Assembly (NCBI GenBank): GCA_022497155.1
Contig: MU385784.1
Span: 1-64,000 of the forward strand
From: Whalleya microplaca
Taxonomy: Eukaryota > Ascomycota > Sordariomycetes > Xylariales > Xylariaceae
Reading direction: 5' to 3'
DNA: 64,000 nt
Numbering within the stretch: position 1 is the first letter of the stretch; the number at the start of each line of letters is the position of its first letter. The position numbers and the translations under genes are program-made. Of this stretch, positions 13,105 to 23,940 are shown in pieces. Below the pieces are notes generated by a model that searched no databases, was not told the origin of the DNA, and worked only from the letters and a program-made list of their open reading frames with translations.

Positions 13105-15852
13105 TCACATGTCAAAGTGAGAGTTACCAAATGGCTCCTCCTGCGCACCAGTTTTCACGATGCCGCTCATTCTGTTCGTTTTCCGGAGATCAATATCTTC
13201 GAGATCATCCCAGTCATTATCCCGACGATCCGCGTCGTTCATCTCCTCGTCGTCATATCTGGCCTTCATGTGATCATCTAATGAGCTCTCGCCGACAAAT
13301 GTAAATCCCTGGAAGTTTGCCTGTGTAGATGGAGACAATGGTGTCGACGCAGCAAAGCCGGCAGCTAGCTGCTGAGCCCGCTCATTCAATGATCCATTGG
13401 TGTTCAATGCGTTGGTGAATTCGGGATCAAAATATGAGACGTCGGTCTCCGACTTCAACTTCGGCTTGAAGGGTGGAGTGATCAGTTTCTTGGACAAGAC
13501 ATCCCAATCAACATCTGCAAAGAATGGGTGACGCTTCAGTTCCTCGGCGTCATCGACGGCACCAAGGCGATGTTTGGGGTTCCTGTTAAGTAACCCCTTG
13601 ACGAAATTCCTGCCCTCCTGAGATAGCGTGTCCCGCGGGAATCGCACTTTGCCGAAGGCGATGTTCTTGTACATCTGCTGCGTATCCTCAGCGTAGAAAG
13701 GACTCCAGCCGCAGCACATCTCGAAAACGAGCACGCCTAGTGACCAAAAGTCCACCATCTTTGTATATCCGGCTTCATCCAGGAGCACTTCTGGGGCGAG
13801 GTACTCTGTGGTTCCGCAGAATGTATTGGTTGTGTCATTCTTGGTCAGGTTTGCCTTGGATAAGCCGAAGTCGCAGAGAGCGATATGTCCATTCGCATCA
13901 AGCAGGATATTCTCGGGTTTGAGATCACGGTAGACAATGTCATTGTGGTGAAGATGCTGAATGGCGAGGATGAGCTCCGCGATGTAGAACTTGGCACGCT
14001 TTTCGTCAAACCGTCCCTCTTTCTGAAGATGCCAGAAAAGCTCCCCACCAGACATATAATCGGTCACCAGGAATAGGTCGTTCTGGGTTTGGAAGGAAAA
14101 CTTCAGGCCGACGATGAAAGGAGACTCCGACATGGCGGTCCGGACGAGAATATTTCGCTCTCCAACGGTGTGTGCCACCTCTTTCTTCTGCACAATAACC
14201 TTCTTCGACAGGACCTTCATGGCGTATATTCGACCAGTATCCTTCTTTCGCACTTGGTAGACCTGTCCAAACGTGCCCTTCCCTATCAATCGTAATATCT
14301 GGAAATCATCGGGACCATAATGCTTCTTATCTATGCCCTGATATACGGCTTCGACATATATCTCTCCGGTAGGTGTCTTGTCTGGCGTGGTGTCGGCATT
14401 GCCTCTCAAAGCGTACCAACGGCGGACCGGTTCGTCTTTGCCGGGATTAACCGCTAGGAAATCGACCTGACCTAGGAACTCTTCCCCTTGCGAACCATGA
14501 TCGTACACTGAGATATCCACCAGCATGTCCGAATCAACCACATCACTATATGATGTTAATTAAGATACCCAGGAAACAGTTCAAAAATTGGGAAATACTT
14601 ACAAAACGGCCTCAGCATCCCACTTCGGGCTCGTGAATGATCTTCGGGGCCGGTTGCGGAAGGTGTTGTAGTCGCTGATGCTTGTGTTGCTGCTCTGGCG
14701 ACTCCGCATCGGTATGGCCATCGGACGACCCGAATCGCTACCCTGTCGCTGTATCGCTATACCACCTGCCGGGGCGGGTGGCGACAGCTCGTCTTCATTA
14801 TCCTCGAAGGTCCGCGGTCCAGGCGAAATAAGCTCATTCTTCTGGAACATAGCAACAACATAAGGGTCCCGACTCTTTCGCAGCCCGCGTGCCTCCAATA
14901 TCTTGATCGTAAGCTTTCCTCTCTGCGTAGGCGGCTGCGCGCCGCTGCCACTGCTCTGCGAAGAGGCCGTGGTGTGCTTGCCAGCCGTGTCTGCACCATC
15001 TCCACTAAGCTTCGACGGCGACTTCTCCTCAGCTTGGGAGGAACGGGTGGTCGAGGGTGTGCGAGCTGGTGTCGACGGGTCGTTCTTTTTCGATCCATCA
15101 TCAGTTAGCTTCTTCAGTAGATCAACTGAAGTAGACTTAGAGAAAAGACTACTATCATCGCCTGACGGGGGAACAGGGTCCGAAGGAGAGCTGGGCGTGG
15201 TTGAAGAGACATGACCGCTAGGATTAGAGAGGTGATTCGCATGAACGCTAGATGTAGTGACTATACTCGTGAGGGGAGTTGATGCTAGAGTGGCCCTCCG
15301 GCCTTTCAGCTGCGCGAGGTCCGACGCACTTCTGTTGTTTAGAGATGATCGATTCGACGGACCGCTGATGCCCGACTCCGAATCACCACTCGCATCAGAC
15401 ATCTTCTGCCCCCTCTCTGACGACGCTTGTGAACATGGAGGCGTGGGGTAGGGGTGGAGATCGGAGGTGGCTTGTTGCGAGGACGGCACTTTTCCCGGAA
15501 CTTCTATCCTCTCATGTGGCAGGAGAGGCAGATCCTCGGGCGTGAGGTCCTTGCTCAAATCCGACTCCGGGCTTGGTAGTTGTTGAGGGAGGGTTTCAGT
15601 TACCTTCTCTTCCTGCGGTGAAGCGGGCAATGTCGACTCAGTCTCAGGTGCTCGGGGAGAAGAGGAGGGACCAAGGGAACAACGTAAAGAGGCGGGACGA
15701 ACCTGGCCAAAGTAGCTCAAGATACCCGGCTGTCGTTTATCGGTAAGGTCAGGTTGCGGCGTAGCAATGCCAGATCTAGGAGTCTCGGAACCGATCTGAT
15801 CGGAACCCTCCTCCTCCTGCGAGGTCCTAATGAACTTGTTAATGGCCATCAT
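13105..15852 (-). CDS. sch9: AGC serine/threonine kinase with C2 domain, Sch9 family
   Basis: Two exons on the minus strand, 15852-14603 and 14545-13105, are joined in phase 2 across a 57-nt intron (GTAAGT donor, TAATTAAC branch, TATAG acceptor), giving 897 residues. The N-terminal 1 to about 290 is Ser/Pro/Thr-rich and disordered. A C2 domain begins near 299 (GKLTIKILEARGL) and continues across the intron (WDAEAVFDVV). The kinase domain starts near 499 (GKGTFGQVY) with catalytic Lys528, YRDLKPEN Asp625, DFG Asp643 and T-loop TFCGT Thr659. The C-terminal extension has a TPLSP turn motif and the hydrophobic motif FQGFTF with Thr833, the classical TORC1 site. In fungi Sch9 links nutrient and TOR signalling to growth, stress resistance, development and often virulence. 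The start chosen is a double Met (15852/15849); an upstream leader frame exists but looks non-coding. Confidence 0.93.
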
Positions 15853-16254
15853 CGTAGAATGCTGGAGACCAAGTCTCTTTCTCGATGAAGTGGGGATATC
15901 GAAAATAAGAGATAAAGAGATAAATGAAGCAAATAATCTCAATAGTGCAAAGAACAGTGTTATTGACAAAAGTATGAAGATCTCATGATGCGAATGACAG
16001 CAACTAGGGAGTTGAAGCCCTGCATATCCAATCGTCCAAAGGATAAGAGATTCAAAGGTCCAGCAGCAACATGGCTAGGTGTATCTGGCGATGTGTATGT
16101 AAACTGCCAGGCGAGGTGCAAGGACTGGAGGGGAGGCGCTAGAAATTGGAAATTTCACGAGCTTATTTCGTCCAGCGGAACGTACCCTTGCTACTTTGAC
16201 GACGGACGGCCACCCATGACACTCGCCATGTGGTAAAGGGGAGTAGAAGTGGGG

Positions 16255-16293
16255 GCGCCAAAGGACGCCAAAGGACGCCAAAGGACGCCAAAG
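16255..16293. repeat. 10-nt tandem repeat
   Basis: About four copies of GACGCCAAAG lie in tandem, roughly 400 nt upstream of the kinase start. Its position in the probable promoter or leader makes a regulatory role conceivable but unproven. Confidence 0.85.
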
Positions 16294-18620
16294 GGGGGGT
16301 GAAGGAGGGTGTGTTGGAGATCGGTGGACGGGTAGTGGGGTGGATAGAGAGAAATGCCCAGCCGATGCAGCTGCAACATGAGCTATTCTGCGAATGATGA
16401 CTGGCGATAATAAGCCTCGTCCAGACCCCGCCCTGCCCGCCCGTCGCCGCATAACGGAGCTGTGTCCAATGGTCCCAGGTACAGCCCTAGGTACAGGCCA
16501 AGGTACAACGAAGGTGTTCGTGCGACCATCGGTGGGCTCCCAGGCTTCGCTTACACGAGTGAAATGCGGGTGAAGTGGTGAAGTGGTGAGGATCCAGGGA
16601 GGAGATTGGGCTGAGGCAAACTTGCGAGTACAAGGCTAGTACAAGTGTCAAGCAGTCAAGCGGCAAGCGACCAGCGGCAAGCGTTCAGGGCAAGGATGGC
16701 CTGACGAACACTTGGCTCGAACAGGCGAGCCTCATCAATTGCTGGCTTATGATAGGGGATAGGGGATATAGGCGGGCTGGCAGGCTTGACCTCGCATCAC
16801 TCTGCATTGCTTCGCTGCATTGCTCTCGGTAATAGACCAGAGCAACTTCGCCACGACTCAAGCCGGGCCCATTGCGGTGCTGTCAAGTAGCCGGGGGGGA
16901 GGGTCCAATTTTGGGATACCTTGGGCTGTAATCCCTAATGCGTAATCCGAGGGCCAATACTGGCTAAACGGGACAGAAGGGAAACCTTGGGGAAAGAAAA
17001 TTCAACAAGCACGCCGCTTGGGAAAAACGACAAATTTGTGACAGGCAGAGGGAAAACACGGTAAAAAAAAAAAGAAACCAAACGTTGAGGCAAGGCAAGG
17101 GACGAGCGAATTGATCAATGTGGTTGGGGGAGAGGTGCCCAGGTGGTGACTGCGTGAGAACGGGGAATAGAATTTTCCTAGAAGAAACTTACTTTGACAT
17201 CATTGCTTGTGTTGCCCGCCGAAGCAGGTCAAATCCACCTTCTGAACCTGACATGATGATGGGATCAATCAAAGCGTCCGTTGATCTCACATCAACTGCC
17301 AGGTTCCTTTTTTTCCTCTTTTCTAAATGGGTCGGTCCTTTTTGTAGTCTCGTGCGTTCACAAAGGTCAACCAACAAGTCAATCAATATGGAGACTGGAG
17401 GCGACTGGCGGCGTCTGTGTGTTGTTGGTCACAACACGGCCGAAATATGTAAGTATCAGATTGAGATGAAAAAAAGATACCTCTGCCGTGTTGTATCTAG
17501 ATGGTCGGACCTCGTTTGGAGATTTCGAGGTTCGGCGCAGGGCGTGGGGGGAAGAATGATGGAGGGAAAGAAGGTTGACTTGCGTGCGTGAGGGGAAATG
17601 GGTTTGCGCAAGTGGAAGTTTGAAGGGTGAGAAGTGTAGAGTGTGAGTAGAGTGTAATTGTTCTCTAGAAGTGCACTGAGGCGTATTGGTTCGGAGGAGA
17701 CGTTGCGTTGCGTTGCTTGCGTTATTGTCTTTCGTTGTATGTACTATGCAGTAAGTACTATGTAAAGAAAAAAAAAGGCGGGCTTGGTTCAAATGTTGCT
17801 TGGTGCTTGGGCTTTTTTTGGAGGGGCGCGGGTATGAATCCCAAAATGGAACCAGAGATTCGATTAGGAAAATTATGGACATCCAGCTGCTGACGGATAC
17901 CTATGTACTACATATGTAGAATAGGCCCGGGTACGCCTACAGAGGGTCACCTATTCCAGTTTGTGTGTTAGGTACTTGTATACATCAATTGATACGCACA
18001 TACCTGCAATCGAGGCAAGTACCTAATTACCTACCTAGGTAGTGGGCAGTGTGCAGTTTGCAATGAGCAGTGGGCAGTGGCTGACTACCTAGGTACATGT
18101 ATTTGGCCGTATGTATGTACGCAGTATTGATGTATGTATCTATCTACATACGTATGTATGTATGTGCTGTGCTGTAGCTGGTTTTGGCCTGGACTGCCTG
18201 CCTGGAACTGCCTGATAGTTCCATGTTATTAGTTGCAAAGATAGGTAACCTGGACCCCGCCGGTACAGGAGCCCTTGCTGTCCTCGATTAGTGCCACGGA
18301 GTACCGTAGATGTAAACCGAGTAACCTGGTTTTGTATTGCATACCAAGTTTATCCAACACAGCGCGCAGCAACACAACCTTGACAGCCTTGATTGGCGGG
18401 GTTTCCTGGTAAAGGTGAGGTAATCCAGCAGCAAAACCCACCTCCGTTGTCATAAAGAGGGTGGTGCCATTCGCTTTATTAGAAGTCCATTCCAGGCAAC
18501 GAGTCCCAGATTTTAGGGCACTAAAGGTGTTACTAGATACGTAGGTAGTATTACCGTCGAACGTGTTTGTTTCAGTTCGAATATGGCAAATGTAGGTATC
18601 TCCAACACATGTATTCCGTA

Positions 18621-18651
18621 CATACATACATACATACATACATACATACAT
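18621..18651. repeat. (CATA)n microsatellite
   Basis: About eight copies of CATA. The same unit recurs in shorter runs near 11200 and 29280, so it is a background repeat of this genome. Confidence 0.95.
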
Positions 18652-21600
18652 GCTATTAGTAGTAATAAGTTCAAATGTTCTCGCCAGGCCTCAGACCAAT
18701 ACCGGGATCAGCCGACTATCACAAGTTCCCGATGTGGTTCGGTTTTTGGACACCGAACTATTAAGCTCTCTCGGGGCCTCCCTCCTCACATCTCTCTGCC
18801 CTCAGTCTATTATCTGTCTCCCTAGATCCCTTCTCTCTCCTCTCCCCCATCCCCCGTCCCCCGTCCCCCGGTCTGTCGGTTCCGATATTGTGGTGTGCGG
18901 TATGCCTGATGAGGAAGGCGGGTGTACCTTAGATCGAGACCTACCTCGCAATTCTAAGCCTAACACATATCGACAAGCGCTGCATACTACGTATATACAT
19001 ACTACGTATCTACAAACTACATACATACTACTATGTAATCGATGTGGGTTAACCCAGCTGCCCAGATTAATACAATGGGGTGTATGATGAATTAGGTCAG
19101 TTTTCTACGTTATTGCATCTATAAGGTACGACATAGAGTGGATTTGCTGTGGATTATAAATACGAATAAGGGGTCAATTGGTGAAAATCGAATTGCTGAT
19201 TGTGGAGAATTCGGGCCTCGTCGACGAATATTCGCCGGGACGGGCAGAATTCGTCCTCCTAGCAGCCTAGGTAGTTCATGGAACTAAGACCGGCTCAGGA
19301 AAAAAGGAGCGATAATACATGACTATGATTCCAAACTACTGCGAGTCCTTGCGTGTTAACCAGTTTGCCTAGGGTTGCCGTTAAGAGGTCGCCAAATTGC
19401 GAGACAGGTTACGGTGGAATCCGGGAGGATTCGATATTGGGACAACTGATGATATGACACTTGAATGAGACAGAGCTTCTTGTTTCATTGGCTTAGGCGC
19501 GGCTGTGACCGCTCGTTTGTGCTTCTTGGAGTGGCTGAGGGACAAAACCTGATATTTCGACCTATTACCTTAAAACAACGAGCCTCTAAGCCCAGCTAGC
19601 TCTCTCCTATGCAAACCAAAAAGCGGTTGACACCGTTAGCATATCGTCCAGGACAGCTTGATAGGATGTCAATGATTCATAGACCGGCGCCAACCACCGT
19701 CCACTAACACTAGTAGGTAAATGACTGCGGCAAAAACAGCGACCGGCAAACCTACTGTGTGCCATGATAACCTAATTTGTTAATTAATATCCAATCCCTA
19801 GGATCGGGGTCTGTGACGATCTAAGACCCTGAATCTTTTCGTGCTTTTTAGGTTGTGTCATCTTCCCAATGCTGTGAATAAGCAACGGAACACTGGTTCT
19901 AATTGGCCTGTAGACGACCACAAACAACACTCTGATTGACTCTGGATGCCGATCATCGCAAGTCACGCCAATACGTTGTATTTGGGATAGGCAATGGACG
20001 ATTCTATTTCGGTCTGCAAGAAGCTGCAAGAGAATTATTTTTCAAAAAATTTGAAAATATTAGCTGTGTGTCTGACTAGTTGTCATGGATAGCATGCACT
20101 AACATCCCAAGTATCAGACTCCTATTAGTAAAAATCAGCTAATCCCCAATATTCCAGGTACGGTAGCAGGAGGATCCTTTACGTGTTTCGAAACACTAGA
20201 CACATCGAGTGAAAACTACATCGACCATCGACGTGTACACAGCAAGTCTTATCGGCGGTGTTGGAAAGTCAACTGTTGAGGAGGAGGAACCTCACTGCTG
20301 ACCGAATATCTCGCAGGTGATATCTCATCTATCTGATATCTGCTGTATCTGTTGTATGACAGGTGTTCCCGAATGGCCCTTCACATGCTATAAAGTGTCA
20401 TCGTTATGTGTGATGCACAGGTAGCTAACAAATTTAGAATAGCGATAATGATGTCGCACACGCTCGATCTCGACGTTGGACCAGATACGGAATAGACGGG
20501 ATCGTATATGCGAGTCATGGGATTTTTTCTCGGACGTTGCGCTGCCCGTTGTCCAATTCGGGCTTTCTTGATAGCAAAACCCATTTACCACATACTGGAT
20601 ACATGCGCATATACATGTACGTCCCATCGCACAGAGCTGAAAGAGACATTCGTCGTTATTAGTCGCTCAGATTTGTGCGACCTGCCTACCCATCTTGGCA
20701 ATATGCAGAATACTATACTCTATATATATATATGAGTACCCACCCTGTGCCTCGAAGAATAGGGGAGCTGACTTCGACGGTTTCGCTCTGCCCAGTCTGC
20801 CACACAGCAGCAACCGCTCGCATGAGACAGTCGCAAAATGCACTCGACTCATGTGAGAGTTCGCCTCGTTACCAGTAGCTTGGATGCCAAGGCACAGAGG
20901 CGATAGGTACGCAGTAAAGCTCAGCGTAGCTTTCAGGTTGCTTGCTTGCTAGTTGCCCATTACGGATTCCCGGGCCATACCGTGGGATGTTGTAGCATTT
21001 TACAGCAACGGAGATTGCCAATCGCAGAATCTCTCCCCTTTCTCCAACTCGCCATCTCGCCCACGTACCGTACCGAGGCGATGATAATTTTCCGCGATGG
21101 GAAACAAATTCCAGGCCCAGCAAGCATTCTCGTGCTTAAATTCGAAGTACACACACACACACCCATATATACCACCTATCATCAACTCGACCCGACGGAT
21201 CGATAGGCCCCCTATTGCGTATTACCGGCACTAAGCTTACATACCTACCTCGAAGGCGTGGCGCCCCCCTTGCCCCCCTGGGGCCTATGGTATTGATGAT
21301 AATAGTAAGCAAGTAGATTTCCATGTCTCATCTTTGAGCCTTTCGGAATCGTGAGGCCGAAATGGGACCCTTGTCGCCATGTGGTGGTCGCACACGACGC
21401 GGACGGCAACGCTCCCGTTCTGATTCTGGGGTTCGGGACCCCCGCCAAGCCTTTCCCGTTCTGCATGATATCACGTACTGCGTATGTATGTACGTATGTA
21501 TCTCGTAGCTCGATCTGACCTATGTCGGGGTATTTTTATTTATGGAAATGAAACCCCATCCGCGCGTTTCCTGCATGGGAGAGTCAGCGGCTGGGGAAAA

Positions 21601-22298
21601 GAGTCGGGGGGTGCTGTCGTGTAATATGAGGATTCAGTATTAGCTACCTAGCTGTGCGTCGCAGTCACCGCCATATCTCGGCGTCCGTTCTCGTCGCTTA
21701 CATACATGCCTGCCTACTATATCTATATGTCCACTTCTGCTGCTTATCTCAGCCTGTGCCGTCGAGATGATGATCGAGGTATGATCCAAACTCTCGCAAA
21801 ATTTTCAGACGACGTTGCATTGCACCATGTCCTCTATAGTAGATAGCCAGCCACGTGTGCTGGATCGACCTTCTTTCATATCCCTTTCTGTGGCAGATAG
21901 AAGCAAATAGCCAGCAGCGGATAATCAATGATAGATGCTGTGCTATCTGGAAAGTCGGTGACCGTTGTTTCAGCAAGTGTGACTTCATATGTGACATCGT
22001 GAGTTCTACGACAGGTTGGAAGAGCACAACCTAGATTTCCGAGGGAAGAGTTGGAAATCCAAAAAAAATTACCGATAGTGAGTTAACACATATGTTTGAC
22101 TAATAGAAAATCACAGTATGGTGTTGTTATCACACGTAACGAGTAACACGGGGAAGAGGCCTGGTTTGCACACGTACTGGGCATTGTCCATTATCTCAAC
22201 ACTACCGAGCCATAACAGCATCTAAACATCAACACCAGGCTTCCCTTCCATGCAAACATCTCAACCTTCCCATCCCATCCCCTCCACACCCCCCTCCC

Positions 22299-22679
22299 CT
22301 ACTCAGGCATCCCCTCAAACCTCCTCGCCCCTAGATCCCCCAACCACTCCTCGCGGCTGCGACAGAACAGCTCCACAGCGGGCTTCAGGTCCGCCTTCCC
22401 GCCGTCCAGGACGCCCGTGGGGACCGCGACGACGCCGCGCCCGCGCGGCGTGATCGCCACGCGGCACCCGCACACCGCGCAGAAGGCGCGCTCGAGCACG
22501 GCGCCCGACTCCGGCGACGTGTCCGCGTACGTGCGGAGCGCGGTCGCGGGCGTCGCGGTTATTGTGACTTGCTGTGGGGGAGGTGTGGTGTTAGTCGTGG
22601 GTGCCTACCTCTTAAGGGGCGAAGGGCGAGGGAAGGGGCGAAGGGCGAGAGGATGGAAGATGGAAGGTGGGAGATGGAA

Positions 22680-22711
<32 letters not shown>

Positions 22712-22725
22712 GGGGGGGTGGGGGT

Positions 22726-22756
<31 letters not shown>

Positions 22757-22991
22757 CGGCGGAAGATGGAGGCGGGAGGCGGGAGGGAGAAGGTGAAAGA
22801 AAGGGGCAAAGTAGGTAGGTAAGTACCGAGAGCGGATACGCGGCTATGGAGGCGAAGATGCTCCCCGTGCTCTTCTGGCACGAAGTGCAGTGGCAGAGGT
22901 TCGTCCGCACGGGCGTCCCCTCGATGCGCAGCTGTATGGCGCCACAGAGGCAAGACCCGGTTCGGGTGGGCGAGGGCGAGGGATCGGACAT
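22299..22991 (-). CDS. GFA/CENP-V fold zinc protein (formaldehyde-activating-like)
   Basis: Exon 1 (22991-22827) and exon 2 (22571-22299) join in phase 0 and give 145 residues. The 255-nt intron has a weak GTACTT donor, a GACTAAC branch and a CCACAG acceptor. The zinc-binding cysteines of the Mss4-like GFA fold are present: SCLCG (C14, C16), CHCTSC (C33, C35, C38) and FCAVCG (C86, C89). The family includes S-(hydroxymethyl)glutathione synthase and many fungal proteins of unproven activity, so glutathione-dependent formaldehyde adduct formation is only a family-level guess. The length is typical (130-160 residues). The odd point is the intron, which is largely a poly-G (poly-C on the coding strand) tract listed separately. 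Confidence 0.85.
22681..22756. repeat. Poly-G tract inside an intron
   Basis: A run of 29 G is followed by G runs split only by single or double T, ending with 31 consecutive G. On the coding strand it is a long C tract between donor and branch site of the GFA-like gene. Exact length is likely to be unreliable because of sequencing slippage. Confidence 0.95.
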
Positions 22992-23940
22992 GGTGGTGGT
23001 CTTTGTGATCAGGGCTGGTGGATAGGTAAGATGTTGCCTTGCCGGGATGGAGGCTTAGAAGGCGAGGACGTATACACAATCGTCAGCTTGGTTCCTTTTG
23101 TAGTCAATGTCGACCGTGACTTATTTTTCCCTCCCCTAGATTTTACCTTAGTAATGGTCTACTTTGGGTTATATGTCATGACTTATAAAGGATTAAGCAG
23201 CCCCGGCGATAGTGGGACCCACGACGTTCAACGCCGGGCGAGAATTTGCCCGGCGTATGAAGGGGCTATCGCGGGACCAACCGCCATGACTAATCTGCCT
23301 TCAGACTTCAGACCGAATGAGCGAGGGTTCGCGTAGTTTCCGCTTGCCTTCGGAGGCATAACACAAGGGTGCCAAATTCCGAGTTAAGCGGTGGCATTTC
23401 ACTTATCGAGCAGTTCATACTGGATCTTGGAAGTGGGTCACGTATGTAATTCAGCAAGGTAGTAAATGCAACGGAAAGATACGTCTAGTATTGAAAGTTG
23501 TTCAATGCAAGGGTTCATCAGATGCCTCTCATTGGTATACCTCAGTGACTAGAACTATTGAAATGCCAAGTTAACTGATATGATTCCTCAACTCCGGGTC
23601 AGATGCGGTAACTAGAAGGCCATCCTTGATCCATAATGCATCGCATGCTATCAGAAAATCACTTCCTCCCTTCCGTCCATATGCCTTCCGTGCTTCGTAA
23701 ATCGGGAATATGGTCGACCCAGAGCGCATCCATTGATCGTCCTCCGCGCAAGTATGAATGTATGTGAAAGGCAACCGCGTAGGCAAGACTCATGAGAACG
23801 GAACTTCAGATCCGAAAACCACAAACATCGAAGCCTCGATAGATATAAAACGCAAAACTCAACGTAGTTCATCTCTAGTATCCTTCGTAGTCGACGGCTC
23901 GTATCCCACGGGGTAGGTCCTCGATGATGCCGCGTCCTAG

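Larger units (their letters stand above)
15853..22298. other. Long intergenic region upstream of the kinase
   Basis: More than 6 kb without a recognisable gene. The part next to the kinase (to about 18 kb) probably holds its promoter and a long leader, as is common for such regulators. It contains a 10-nt tandem repeat at 16255, TACCTAGGTA palindromes at 18032 and 18086, and a (CATA)n run at 18621. A 140-codon frame on the minus strand at 18229-18651 is discussed as a finding but not called as a gene. Confidence 0.5.

Noticed and set aside
22605..23079. Proline-rich minus-strand frames of 128-155 codons
   Set aside because: They come from reading through the poly-G intron; the GFA-like gene explains the exons.
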